Positions 52,907-61,543 of a stretch of 64,000 bases of DNA are shown here, piece by piece; position 1 is the first letter of the stretch; each line of letters begins with the position of its first letter. The translations under genes were made by a program, and so were the position numbers. The notes beneath the pieces are model-generated. The model was not told the DNA's origin. It saw nothing but the letters and a program-made list of their open reading frames with translations, and did not search any database. This stretch comes from Streptococcus varani (lineage in GTDB: Bacteria; Bacillota; Bacilli; Lactobacillales; Streptococcaceae), in the NCBI RefSeq assembly GCF_001375655.1, contig NZ_CTEN01000002.1:310001-374000 (forward strand), given 5' to 3'.

Positions 52907-53776
52907 TTACACCTTCTCCTTCACATTTTTACCAAGAATACCTGCTGGTCTAACCAAGAGGATCAAAATCAAAATACCATAGACAACCGCATCACGGTAA
53001 CTAGATAGACCAACTGTTATGGCCAATGTTTCCAAGAGACCGATGATAAATCCACCTAGAGCCGCACCTGGAATAATACCAATACCTCCCAAAACTGCTG
53101 CAACAAAGGCTTTGATACCAGGAGCCATCCCCATAAGCGGTTCAACCGAGTTATAGTAGAGACCAATGAGAACACCCGCTGCACCAGCCAAGGCCGATCC
53201 CAAAGCAAAGGTAAAACTGATGGTTGAATTGACGTTGATCCCCATCAATTGCGCTGCATCACTATCCACAGAAACTGCACGCATAGCTTTACCCATCTTT
53301 GTTTTTTGAACAATGAACTGGAGAGCGACCATGAGGAAAATCGATACACTTAGAATCGTCAACTGAACATTGGTAACTGAAATAGGGCCCAAATTATATT
53401 TTACAGTTTCAAGAGCCTGAGGGAAGGCACGAGTATTAGCACCAAAAAGATAAACCATGCCATACTCAAGGAAAAAAGATACCCCGATAGCCGTAATTAA
53501 GGCTGCAATTTTAGTCGAATTGCGAAGTGGACGATAGGCCAAAAACTCAATCAGTACACCCAGACAAGCCGTTAGAACCATGGTCAAGATTAGAGCAATA
53601 AAAAAATTAAGATGGAAGCTATTGATTAGATAGTAGCCAATAAAAGCACCCATCATATAGAGGTCTCCATGGGCAAAGTTAATCAACTTAATAATCCCGT
53701 AAACCATGGTATAGCCTAGGGCGATAAGAGCATAAACACTCCCCAAAATAAGACCATTCACCAATTGTTGGAGCAT
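52907..53776 (-). CDS. livH: Branched-chain amino acid ABC permease LivH
   Basis: A 289-residue membrane protein with about eight spans, beginning MLQQLVNGLILGSVYALIALG as in LivH. The frame is open from 53842, but that stretch runs through an intergenic hairpin, so ATG 53776 was chosen. It is preceded by a stem-loop that probably lowers its expression relative to the binding protein livJ. Confidence 0.93.
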   Translation of the reverse strand: MLQQLVNGLILGSVYALIALGYTMVYGIIKLINFAHGDLYMMGAFIGYYLINSFHLNFFIALILTMVLTACLGVLIEFLAYRPLRNSTKIAALITAIGVSFFLEYGMVYLFGANTRAFPQALETVKYNLGPISVTNVQLTILSVSIFLMVALQFIVQKTKMGKAMRAVSVDSDAAQLMGINVNSTISFTFALGSALAGAAGVLIGLYYNSVEPLMGMAPGIKAFVAAVLGGIGIIPGAALGGFIIGLLETLAITVGLSSYRDAVVYGILILILLVRPAGILGKNVKEKV

Positions 53777-53809
53777 GTAGTCACCAAACTTTCTATAAGA
53801 ATAATAATA

Positions 53810-53833
53810 CTGGGGAGGTATCTGCCTCCCCAG
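53810..53833 (-). terminator. Intercistronic stem-loop between livJ and livH
   Basis: A perfect 9-bp GC-rich stem CTGGGGAGG/CCTCCCCAG with a 6-nt loop. On the minus strand TATTATTATTC follows. Such hairpins commonly stop part of the transcripts so that more binding protein than permease is made. Confidence 0.7.
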
Positions 53834-53857
53834 ATTCTTCAAATCTAATTATAAAAC

Positions 53858-55030
53858 TTAGTCTGCCGTTACAACTTCAGCAGAAACTTCTTGACCCTTT
53901 TCCAGTTTCACCATGATGGCAGATTTCACTGGATTGTGGTTTTCATCAATGGAAATCTTACCCGTTACACCTTCAAAATCGGTTAATTTAGCTAGACTTT
54001 CTGTCAAATCTTTGGAAGTCTTAGCCTCTTTCCCTGCTTCTGCAATCATGTAGATAGAATCATAGGCAAGAGCAGCAAACATGTTTGGTTCTTGACCAAA
54101 TTTTTTCTGATAAGCTGCCACGAAGTCTGTTGTTTTATCAGATAAAGCAACCTTACTAGAGTAGCCAGAAACATAATAGACATTATCTGCGTTTTTCTGA
54201 CCAGCACCCTCGATAAACTTAGCATCTGAGAATCCATCTGGTCCAAGAATAGCTTGTTGAATACCCATTTCACGCGCTTGTTTGGTAATCAAACCAGCTT
54301 CTGTATAGTAGCCAAGAATGACAAAGGTATCAAAATCTTGTCCTTTCACTTTGGTCAAGGCAGCTTGGAAATCTTTATCTCCAGATTGATAAGCTTCTTC
54401 GATGATTTCACCCTTGTATGTATCTTTAAAGGCTTTATAGAGACCTTTACCATAATCGCTTGAAGCGTCATAATAGACAAAGGCTTTTTTTGATCCCATA
54501 TTAGCATTGGCAAAGTTTGAAATAACCTTACCTTGGTAGCTATCCTGGAATGTGGCACGGAAGATATAGTCTTCTACTTTGCCATCTTTGACGGTTAAAT
54601 CATCTTGGGTTGCTGCTGCCGTCAAAAGTGGTACACCGGCTTGGCTGGCTGCTGGTGTTGCAACCGCAGTACCACCAGATGTAGCTGGACCAAATAGAAC
54701 GGCTACTTTCTCCTCAGACGCCAACTTTGTGGCAATGGAAGCAATCTCAGCATTGTCAGACTTGTTGTCTTTGGAAATAACTTCAATCTGCTTGCCACCG
54801 ATACCGCCTGCTGCATTAATTTCTTCAACAGCTAGATCTGCACCATTTTTTTCTGCTTGACCATAAGCAGCAACATTTCCAGATAGTTCCAAATTGTAAC
54901 CAATTTTGAAAGTATCTCCGATTTCATTGCCGCTTGCTGCCGAATTGCTTGTGGGAGCTGCACCACAAGCAGCCAATAAAATCATTGAGGCAAAACTAGC
55001 AAAAGCTAATCCAACTTTTTTCGATTTCAT
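53858..55030 (-). CDS. livJ: Branched-chain amino acid binding lipoprotein LivJ, copy 1
   Basis: A 390-residue substrate-binding lipoprotein. The signal ends in lipobox LAAC (residues 19-22), followed by a type I periplasmic-binding fold of the LivJ family (GYNLELSGNVAAYGQAEKNG). It delivers leucine, isoleucine and valine to LivHMGF. A close paralogue lies at 55520-56695. Its promoter carries a CodY-like box. Confidence 0.94.
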   Translation of the reverse strand: MKSKKVGLAFASFASMILLAACGAAPTSNSAASGNEIGDTFKIGYNLELSGNVAAYGQAEKNGADLAVEEINAAGGIGGKQIEVISKDNKSDNAEIASIATKLASEEKVAVLFGPATSGGTAVATPAASQAGVPLLTAAATQDDLTVKDGKVEDYIFRATFQDSYQGKVISNFANANMGSKKAFVYYDASSDYGKGLYKAFKDTYKGEIIEEAYQSGDKDFQAALTKVKGQDFDTFVILGYYTEAGLITKQAREMGIQQAILGPDGFSDAKFIEGAGQKNADNVYYVSGYSSKVALSDKTTDFVAAYQKKFGQEPNMFAALAYDSIYMIAEAGKEAKTSKDLTESLAKLTDFEGVTGKISIDENHNPVKSAIMVKLEKGQEVSAEVVTAD

Positions 55031-55067
55031 AATCTCTCCTTATAATGAACGAAAATCTTCTTTTATT

Positions 55068-55096
55068 AAGATACTGAATTATCAGAAAATTGTCAA
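55068..55096 (-). promoter_or_regulatory. livJ promoter with CodY-like box
   Basis: On the minus strand TTGACA (55091-55096) and TATCTT (55068-55073) are 17 bp apart. AATTTTCTGATAATT (55077-55091) fills the spacer and matches the CodY motif at 14 of 15 positions. Confidence 0.82.
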
Positions 55097-55114
55097 TAAA
55101 AACGCTAATTATTT

Positions 55115-55387
55115 CTAAAGTTTTACCTTATTATCTGTTTCACGCCAGAGGCTACCTACAAAGTCTTGATCAATTTCTTTTATATAAGAGGGAATCAACT
55201 TCTTCACAAAGCGTTCACTCTTGAGCTTGGTCATTAATTCTTGACTCTTTTCATGGTTAACATAGAGCAAAACATAGCGCATCTTCCGGGAGTGGTAGAT
55301 CATATCTCCGTATTTATTAAGCTTTCGTGCATCACGGTTGTAATGAAGATAAATGGTTAGACAGAGACGTTCTTGTTTCTCAAACAT
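55115..55387 (-). CDS. YlbG family protein (DUF2129)
   Basis: A 90-residue soluble protein of the YlbG/DUF2129 family (QERLCLTIYLHYNRDARKL and the later MRYVLLYVNHEK). The function is unknown; it is near-universal in streptococci between clpP and livJ. AAGGGAA precedes the ATG. It lies between the two livJ paralogues. Confidence 0.88.
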   Translation of the reverse strand: MFEKQERLCLTIYLHYNRDARKLNKYGDMIYHSRKMRYVLLYVNHEKSQELMTKLKSERFVKKLIPSYIKEIDQDFVGSLWRETDNKVKL

Positions 55388-55471
55388 AGTTATTCCCTTT
55401 CACTTTCGACTATTTCATCCTATCATTATAGCAGAAAAGGGACGATTATTAAAGAGGCTAAAAACACAATA

Positions 55472-55502
55472 ATATCTGGAAAGGTCTCGCCTTCCCAGAT
55501 AT
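55472..55502 (-). terminator. Terminator of the second livJ gene
   Basis: ATATCTGGAAAGG pairs with CCTTCCCAGATAT with one mismatch around TCTCG. On the minus strand ATTGTGTTTTTAG follows. It resembles the livJ-livH hairpin (53810-53833), as expected for a duplicated gene end. Confidence 0.75.
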
Positions 55503-55519
55503 GTGATGATTGCTGAAAA

Positions 55520-56695
55520 TTATTCTGGTTTAACTGCCTCGGCTGAAGCTTCTTTTCCATTTTCAAGTTTGACCATGATAGCTGACTTGACTGGGTTGTG
55601 GTTTTCATCAATAGAGATAGAACCTGTTACACCTTCGAAATCAGTCAATTTCGCAAGGTTTGCTGCAAGATCTTTCGATGTTTTCGCATCTTTAGCAGCG
55701 TCTGCCGCCATGTAAACTGCATCGTAAGCAAGGGCTGCGAACATGTTTGGTTCTTCACCGTACTTCTTAGTATAAGCAGCCACGAAAGCAGTTGCCTTAT
55801 CAGAAAGCGCTACGCTAGTTGAATAACCGGATACATAGTAGACGTTCGTTGCATTTTTCTCACCCGCACCTTCGATAAATTTCGAATCCGCAAATCCATC
55901 AGGACCAAGAATCGGTTTGTCAATCCCCATTTCACGAGCTTGTTTTGTAATCAAACCAGCTTCTGTGTAGTAACCTGGAATAACAATGGCATCAAAGTCT
56001 TTGTCTTTCACTTTTGTCAATGCTGCTTGGAAATCTTTATCTCCTGATTGATAGGTTTCTTCGACAACAATTTCGCCTTTATACGCTTCTTTAAAGGCTT
56101 TGGCAATTCCTTTTGCATAGTCACTTGAGTTATCTGAGTAAAGAATCACTTTTTTAGCTGACAAAGTTTTACTTGCATAAGAAGCAAGAACCTGACCTTG
56201 GAAGCTATCTTGGAAAGTTGAACGGAAGATGAACTCTTCTACTTTTCCATCTTTTACGGTCAAATCATCCTGTGTACCAGATGGTGTAATCAATGGGACC
56301 CCTGCTTGTGTCACGCTTGGAGTAGCGGCTGCCACAGCACCTGATGTTGCAGGTCCGATGATTGCCATCACTTTTTCTTCTGTGCCAAGATTAGTTGAAA
56401 CGGTCGCTGATTCAGAGTTATCAGATTTGTTATCCTTTGAGACAACTTCAATCTTCTTGCCATCAATGCCGCCTGTTGCGTTAATTTCTTCAACTGCAAG
56501 GTCAGCACCATTTTTTTCAGCCTGTCCGTATGCTGCTACTGCACCAGACAACTCCAAATTGTAACCAAATTTGATAGTATCTCCCACTTCATTACCTGCT
56601 GAAGAAGTGTTACCAGCTGGAGCTGCACCACAGGCTGCAAGTAGGGCAGCTGAGGCAAAGGTTGCGATTGCGAGAGCAAATTTTTTATTTTTCAT
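55520..56695 (-). CDS. Branched-chain amino acid binding lipoprotein LivJ, copy 2
   Basis: A 391-residue lipoprotein (lipobox LAAC) clearly paralogous to livJ at 53858-55030, sharing long matching segments such as VKDGKVE and FEGVTG. It has its own promoter, a CodY-like box and a terminator, so it is expressed separately from the permease genes. It may widen or shift the substrate range of the single LivHMGF importer. Confidence 0.92.
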   Translation of the reverse strand: MKNKKFALAIATFASAALLAACGAAPAGNTSSAGNEVGDTIKFGYNLELSGAVAAYGQAEKNGADLAVEEINATGGIDGKKIEVVSKDNKSDNSESATVSTNLGTEEKVMAIIGPATSGAVAAATPSVTQAGVPLITPSGTQDDLTVKDGKVEEFIFRSTFQDSFQGQVLASYASKTLSAKKVILYSDNSSDYAKGIAKAFKEAYKGEIVVEETYQSGDKDFQAALTKVKDKDFDAIVIPGYYTEAGLITKQAREMGIDKPILGPDGFADSKFIEGAGEKNATNVYYVSGYSTSVALSDKATAFVAAYTKKYGEEPNMFAALAYDAVYMAADAAKDAKTSKDLAANLAKLTDFEGVTGSISIDENHNPVKSAIMVKLENGKEASAEAVKPE

Positions 56696-57118
56696 GTGAT
56701 CTCCTTTGATACTTAAAAATAATATATTCCTAATATACAGAATTGTCAGAAAATTGTCAACACTTAAAGCTCAATTTCTTTCATTTTTTTCACTTTTGCT
56801 ATTATACAAGAGAATAATCCTATTTTTTCACCATCAAATTACCAGTTCGTTCCCTAAAAAGAAAGATAACTCATACTCAAAGAAAATAAAAAATAGATGA
56901 GGCAAAGCGGTGCAGGCGTACTTGGTGGAAGGAAAGGAGTCTTCACTCATCGAATGGTGATTCTCAAAGAATATCCTTGTGTTTTTTGAACAAACTGTTG
57001 CATACTGCTCTTGGTTAAAAACAAGTGTACCAAGCCTGGGAAAAGATTTTAGAAGAGCGAGTGATCCCTTTTTTCCTAGAAAATCCTTAAATCTAAGCAT
57101 TTAAGTTCTGCTTCTTTT
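56696..57118. other. 423-bp region between the second livJ and the Amt gene
   Basis: Besides the livJ-2 promoter no gene was supported. An 88-codon frame on the minus strand has no RBS and an unconvincing composition. A segment near 56873-56890 (ATACTCAAAGAAAATAAAA) resembles a degraded dispersed streptococcal intergenic repeat. Confidence 0.5.
56732..56760 (-). promoter_or_regulatory. Promoter of the second livJ with CodY-like box
   Basis: On the minus strand TTGACA (56755-56760) and TATATT (56732-56737) are 17 bp apart. AATTTTCTGACAATT (56741-56755) matches the CodY motif at 14 of 15 positions, in the same place as in the livJ promoter. Confidence 0.83.
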
Positions 57119-58162
57119 TTATCTTTTTTCGCAATCTATGTGACTCTTTTTTAATATATATTTTCCAATCATCATGGAAATTGAACAAGATAAGGCCAGG
57201 GTAATCAACAGAGCACCTAGCTGGATCCAGATGATAGGTGGCTGAAAGAAAATAAGACCGAAGCTGCCTAGAAAACCACCTATTCCATTCATCCCAAAGG
57301 AATCAACAACATCCGTGATGGGATAGACCCTTCTTATGTACTCTGTGAGGAGATAGGTTATGCAACTGGCAATTGCCGTTAGGAGGACCATTTTAAGAGG
57401 AGATAAATAACCAACTCCTGCCGTGCTAATCACCAGACCAACAATCATCCCATTTAACAAGGTAGCTGTCGATTCTTCTCTGTCCACCAAATAACTGGTC
57501 AAACTCCAAACTCCTCCCCCTATCACAATGACCAGTAAGGTATTGATGAGGACTTGACCGGCTTGATCGTTTAAGCTACCGACAGGGCCAGCATTAAACC
57601 CAAACCAGCCCAAGGTCACAAAAATCATGCCTAGGTAGAGCCAGTCGATTTCTATCTGATCGTGCAAATGAGGGCTATCTCCCAAGCAATAGGCAAAAAC
57701 ATAAGTGGATACACCTGCCGATAAATGGACCACCATTCCTCCCGAAAAATCCATTACCCCGTTTGCAAATAGAAAACCAGCAGGATTCCAGATGAGATAG
57801 GCAAGCGGACAGTAGACAAGTAAGACCCATACCATAACAGCAAGTAACAAGCGACTGGTTTTAACCCGATCAATAATCGACCCAATCAGCATAACCACTG
57901 CATAAAGGCAAAAACAAAGTTGAAAAAGAATGGACAGTGTTCTATCTAGGGATATATTTTTAATCGTTAAAATCATTTGAAATCTTCCTTCAAAAGCTAA
58001 AAAATAGCCACCTAAAAGCCATACTGCCATTGTGACCAAGAGGGCCAAAGTAAATTGGGAGATGATTTGTGGTCTTAATTCTTTTCTTAAGCTCCCAAAA
58101 TAAAAACAGGCTACTCCAAAAATCATGAGCCACATCATGAAAATACAGATTAACAGAAACAT
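57119..58162 (-). CDS. Ammonium transporter-like protein with altered twin-His site
   Basis: A 347-residue membrane protein of the Amt/Rh family with about ten or eleven spans; E. coli AmtB is about 400. The first pore histidine is kept in GGMVVHLSAG (near residue 145), but the segment equivalent to DVFGVHG reads DSFGMNG near residue 290, so the second histidine is asparagine. Fungal Mep proteins vary at the first site; change at the second is unusual. No glnK-like gene is adjacent. It is divergent from the flavoprotein gene. Confidence 0.85.
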   Translation of the reverse strand: MFLLICIFMMWLMIFGVACFYFGSLRKELRPQIISQFTLALLVTMAVWLLGGYFLAFEGRFQMILTIKNISLDRTLSILFQLCFCLYAVVMLIGSIIDRVKTSRLLLAVMVWVLLVYCPLAYLIWNPAGFLFANGVMDFSGGMVVHLSAGVSTYVFAYCLGDSPHLHDQIEIDWLYLGMIFVTLGWFGFNAGPVGSLNDQAGQVLINTLLVIVIGGGVWSLTSYLVDREESTATLLNGMIVGLVISTAGVGYLSPLKMVLLTAIASCITYLLTEYIRRVYPITDVVDSFGMNGIGGFLGSFGLIFFQPPIIWIQLGALLITLALSCSISMMIGKYILKKSHIDCEKR

Positions 58163-58210
58163 ACTAGTCCTCTCTTTACAAACAATTGATTATTTGTTAC
58201 ACTCATTTAA

Positions 58211-58222
58211 TTAACTAGTTAA
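58211..58222. promoter_or_regulatory. AdcR-like zinc operator
   Basis: TTAACTAGTTAA is a perfect palindrome and an exact match to TTAACYRGTTAA, the box of the streptococcal zinc repressor AdcR. A further TTAAGT...ACTTAA inverted repeat (58218-58241) extends it. It lies between two divergent genes, about 45 bp before the flavoprotein start. Confidence 0.7.
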
Positions 58223-58264
58223 GTATATTACGCTAACTTAATCAACTTGTCAAGGAGTATTCTT

Positions 58265-59392
58265 ATGAAACACTATAAAATTATTATCATTGGTGCTGGT
58301 GCCGCTGGAATCGGCTTTGGTGCAGCTTTAAAACGGTTTGAGCAGGAAGATTTTCTTATCATAGAAAAGGGAGAAATTGGGGATAGTTTTCTCAAATGGC
58401 CGAAAACAACTCACTTTATTACCCCATCCTTTACAAGCAATGGCTTTGGATTTCCTGATATCAATGCGGTTGTTCCAAATACTTCTCCTGCCTTCACTTT
58501 TGAGAAAGAACACCTATCTGGAGCTGAATATGCCCATTATCTAGCCTTGATTGCAAAAAACTATCAGCTTCCTATTCAGAAAAACACTACCGTTACTAGA
58601 ATCGAAAAAAATTCTGATACCTATCTTATTCACACCAGTCAAAGAGAGTTTTCTTGCGATTACCTCATTATGGCCACAGGAGAATTTCAACACCCAAACA
58701 CAAGAGGTATTGAGGGAGCTGAACTGGGAATGCATTATGGACAGATTGATTCCTTTGATGTTCAGTCACAGGATCCCTTTATAGTTATTGGTGGAAACGA
58801 AAGTGCCTGTGATGCTCTAACGCATCTTGCCTATATGGGAAATGAGGTCCATCTCTATACGGATACTTTTGGAAGAAGTGAAAGCGCCCCTGACCCAAGC
58901 ATTTCACTGTCTCCTATTACCAAGGAACGGCTCCGCCATGTTCAAGAAAATCCTCAATACCATGTTCAGATTACAGAGGGAAAAATGGCCAAGAAAATCA
59001 GTAAACTAGATGATCAATACCAAGTAGAATTTTCAGATGGGAGCTGTGCTCAAAGCAAGCACAAACCCATTTTAGCGACCGGTTTTCTAAATACCAGCCA
59101 TCTAATTGATGGCATTGCCTTATTGGACTATCAGTCAGACGGTATTCCAACTGTGTTGAACAATGATGAATCAAGCATTCAATCGAATTGTTTCTTAATT
59201 GGACCGAGTCTTCGCCAATCCAATACCATTTTCTGCTATATCTATAAATTCCGACAACGTTTTGTCCCAATAATTCTTGACATTGCAGCGCGTGAAGGCT
59301 GGGACTTAAATCCACAAGAAATTCAATTCTTTAAAGAGAACCAAATGTGTTTGGATAATCTGGATTGTTGCAGTGTTGAATGTGATTGTTAG
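58265..59392 (+). CDS. FAD/NAD(P)-dependent flavoprotein (CzcO-like)
   Basis: A 375-residue oxidoreductase of the flavin monooxygenase/CzcO-like group. The N-terminal FAD motif IIIIGAGAAGIGFGAAL is at residues 5-21 and a second Rossmann motif FIVIGGNESACDA near 175. The last 14 residues carry five cysteines (C...DCCSVECDC), suggesting metal binding. AAGGAG precedes the ATG; a TTG at 58247 is not needed. Its promoter region has an AdcR-like zinc box. CzcO-like proteins are named for their link to a metal efflux system, but a role here is inferred. Confidence 0.82.
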   Translation: MKHYKIIIIGAGAAGIGFGAALKRFEQEDFLIIEKGEIGDSFLKWPKTTHFITPSFTSNGFGFPDINAVVPNTSPAFTFEKEHLSGAEYAHYLALIAKNYQLPIQKNTTVTRIEKNSDTYLIHTSQREFSCDYLIMATGEFQHPNTRGIEGAELGMHYGQIDSFDVQSQDPFIVIGGNESACDALTHLAYMGNEVHLYTDTFGRSESAPDPSISLSPITKERLRHVQENPQYHVQITEGKMAKKISKLDDQYQVEFSDGSCAQSKHKPILATGFLNTSHLIDGIALLDYQSDGIPTVLNNDESSIQSNCFLIGPSLRQSNTIFCYIYKFRQRFVPIILDIAAREGWDLNPQEIQFFKENQMCLDNLDCCSVECDC

Positions 59393-59420
59393 ACAGAATT
59401 TTTTGGCTTATACTCAAAAC

Positions 59421-59451
59421 GCTTACCATACATATCCGGTAAGCTTTTTTT
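59421..59451 (+). terminator. Terminator after the flavoprotein gene
   Basis: GCTTACC pairs with GGTAAGC and is followed by TTTTTTT. Confidence 0.88.
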
Positions 59452-59467
59452 ATTTCACTTTCATATC

Positions 59468-59491
59468 AAAAAAGAGCTCTTACGAACTCTT
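59468..59491 (-). terminator. Terminator after clpP
   Basis: On the minus strand AAGAG pairs with CTCTT around a 10-nt loop and runs into TTTTTT. Confidence 0.6.
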
Positions 59492-59498
59492 GTCATGT

Positions 59499-60089
59499 TT
59501 ATTTTTTACTGGTCGGATCCATGATTTTATCGATAAAGCCATAAGCCAAAGTTTCTTCTGCAGTCATCCAATAATCACGCTCAGCATCTTTGTGAATTTG
59601 TTTAATCGTTTTACCAGAGTTGTCTGCTAGGATTTGTTCCAATTTTGTACGGGTTTTAAGCAAGTGCTCAGCTGCGATGGCCATATCGGTTTGTTGTGTG
59701 CCACCACCAGTACCACCCATCGGTTGGTGAATCATGTACTCCGCGTTTGGCAACATGAACCGTTTTCCTTTGGCACCGGACGAAGCAATGATGGTCCCCA
59801 TGGAGGCTGCTGTTCCCATAACGATGGTTTGCACATCTGCTTTGATAAAGTTCATAGTGTCCACAATGGCCAATCCAGATGAAACGGAACCGCCTGGTGT
59901 GTTGACATAAAGATAGATATCCTTAGTTGGATCTTGGGCATCCAAGAAAAGCAATTGGGCAATAATTGAGTTGGCCATATTGTCTTCAACTGGACCTGTT
60001 AACATGATAATACGGTCTTTGAGGAGGCGAGAATAAATATCATAGGAGCGTTCGCCACGGCTGGTTTGTTCAATAACTACTGGAATCAT
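59499..60089 (-). CDS. clpP: ATP-dependent Clp protease proteolytic subunit
   Basis: A 196-residue serine peptidase that assembles into the 14-subunit chamber used by ClpC/ClpE/ClpX. The catalytic serine is in [14 protein letters not shown] (near residue 96) and the histidine in [10 protein letters not shown] (near 121). It is preceded by a CtsR box covering its -35, so it belongs to the heat-shock regulon. Confidence 0.97.
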   Translation of the reverse strand: MIPVVIEQTSRGERSYDIYSRLLKDRIIMLTGPVEDNMANSIIAQLLFLDAQDPTKDIYLYVNTPGGSVSSGLAIVDTMNFIKADVQTIVMGTAASMGTIIASSGAKGKRFMLPNAEYMIHQPMGGTGGGTQQTDMAIAAEHLLKTRTKLEQILADNSGKTIKQIHKDAERDYWMTAEETLAYGFIDKIMDPTSKK

Positions 60090-60124
60090 AGTGTCTCCAT
60101 TTCATTTGTTTTTCTACTGAATCT

Positions 60125-60154
60125 ATTATAATTTTTTGGTCAAGAAAGGTCAAA
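60125..60154 (-). promoter_or_regulatory. clpP promoter and CtsR operator
   Basis: The box GGTCAAGAAAGGTCAAA at 60138-60154 (plus-strand reading) matches RGTCAAANANRGTCAAA at 16 of 17 positions. The clpP -35, TTGACC (60148-60153), overlaps its right half, with TATAAT at 60125-60130 and a 17-bp spacer. Bound CtsR would block the polymerase. Confidence 0.9.
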
Positions 60155-60169
60155 TAAAAAGTTCATATC

Positions 60170-60200
60170 AAAAAGGAAGAGGAAGCCTCGGCCCCTCTTC
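60170..60200 (-). terminator. Terminator after upp
   Basis: GAAGAGG pairs with CCTCTTC around an 11-nt loop; on the minus strand CTTTTT follows. Confidence 0.8.
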
Positions 60201-60207
60201 TCTCTTC

Positions 60208-60837
60208 TTATTTTGTACCGAACAGACGGTCACCGGCATCGCCCAAACCTGGAACAATATAGCCTTGTTCGTTGAGATAGTCATCCAAGGCAGCTGTATA
60301 AATATCGATATCTGGATGCGCTTCTTGTAGAGCTTTTACGCCTTCTGGTGCAGAAACAAGGGCTACAAATTTGATATTTGAGGCACCACGTTTTTTAAGA
60401 GAATCAATAGCCAAGATTGCTGAACCACCTGTCGCCAACATTGGGTCCACCACAAAAATATGGCGGCGGTCAATATCGTCTGGTAATTTCACCAAGTATT
60501 CGACTGGTTTCAAGGTCTCTTCATCACGGTACATACCGATATGTCCAACTTTTGCAGATGGCACCAAACTTAAGAGTCCGTCTACCAAGCCAATACCTGC
60601 ACGAAGGATGGGAACAATAGCCAATTTTTTACCAGCAATTTGTTTTTGAACTGTCTTGGTAATCGGTGTTTCAATTTCAACATCTTCTAATGGCAAATCA
60701 CGCAAGACTTCATAGCCCATCAGAAGGGCGATTTCATCCACCAATTCACGAAAGTCTTTTGTTGATGTGTCTTTACGACGCAAAATAGACAATTTGTGTT
60801 GGATGAGTGGATGCGAAATAACTTGGAATTTTCCCAT
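60208..60837 (-). CDS. upp: Uracil phosphoribosyltransferase
   Basis: A 209-residue enzyme that makes UMP from uracil and PRPP. The PRPP loop is in [17 protein letters not shown] (about residues 129-145), and the C-terminal [13 protein letters not shown] is characteristic of the family. GAGAGG precedes the ATG. It is upstream of clpP, the usual streptococcal order, separated by a terminator. Confidence 0.97.
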   Translation of the reverse strand: MGKFQVISHPLIQHKLSILRRKDTSTKDFRELVDEIALLMGYEVLRDLPLEDVEIETPITKTVQKQIAGKKLAIVPILRAGIGLVDGLLSLVPSAKVGHIGMYRDEETLKPVEYLVKLPDDIDRRHIFVVDPMLATGGSAILAIDSLKKRGASNIKFVALVSAPEGVKALQEAHPDIDIYTAALDDYLNEQGYIVPGLGDAGDRLFGTK

Positions 60838-60932
60838 GGTAAAACCTCTCTTATTTTGTTTTTTCTATTTTACCAGATTTATAGAAAAAATGCTTGTGAA
60901 AATACTGAATTATTCGTTTTTTACTTGAGGTC

Positions 60933-61481
60933 TTAGTCTATATTTTTGATAACTCTTGCTGGATTTCCGGCAATAACAACATTATTACCAAAGGACTTGG
61001 TCACAACAGAGCCTGCTCCAACGACCACATTATCTCCCAATGTCACTCCAGCTAAAATCATAGCCCCTCCGCCAATCCAAACATTGTCGCCAATGGTGAT
61101 GGGAGCCCCATATTCTGGTCCTGCTATTCGCTCCTGAGCATTGAGGGGATGGAGAGCTGTATAGAATTGAACATTTGGGCCCAACATGGCATTATCTCCA
61201 ATGGTAACTGGGCAGGTATCCAAAACTGTCCAATTAAAGTTGGCAAAGAAATGATCTCCAACAAATATGTTGCAACCATAGTCCAGTGTTACGGGTGTTT
61301 CTACGTATATCTTATCACCTGTTTTCCCAAGCCATTCTTTCATGATTTGGGTGCGTTTGCTACTATCTAGTTCTTGGTTAACCTGCTGACGATAGACACG
61401 AGCTTGGTGACGAAGTGCCGACAATTCTGCATCTGATGCATCATACATTTGACCAGCTAACATTTTTTCTTTTTCTGACAT
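60933..61481 (-). CDS. Maltose/galactoside O-acetyltransferase-like enzyme
   Basis: A 182-residue left-handed beta-helix acetyltransferase of the Maa/LacA family. The N-terminal DUF3254-like part (KMLAGQMYDASDAELSAL) is followed by hexapeptide repeats (PITIGDNVWIGGGAMIL). The active-site histidine is in ALHPLN. It transfers acetyl groups from CoA to sugars; its physiological substrate is not known. GGAGG precedes the ATG. Confidence 0.93.
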   Translation of the reverse strand: MSEKEKMLAGQMYDASDAELSALRHQARVYRQQVNQELDSSKRTQIMKEWLGKTGDKIYVETPVTLDYGCNIFVGDHFFANFNWTVLDTCPVTIGDNAMLGPNVQFYTALHPLNAQERIAGPEYGAPITIGDNVWIGGGAMILAGVTLGDNVVVGAGSVVTKSFGNNVVIAGNPARVIKNID

Positions 61482-61510
61482 ATCATTCCTCCTACTTCTT
61501 TCATTATAAC

Positions 61511-61534
61511 AAAAAGGAATCGCTTTCGCGATTC
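61511..61534 (-). terminator. Terminator of the metB-malY operon
   Basis: GAATCGC pairs perfectly with GCGATTC around TTTC; on the minus strand CCTTTTT follows. Confidence 0.88.
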
Positions 61535-61543
61535 TCTACTTGT

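Noticed and set aside
56834-57100. 88-codon minus-strand frame between livJ-2 and the Amt gene
   Set aside because: No RBS, odd composition, and part of it lies in a degraded dispersed repeat.
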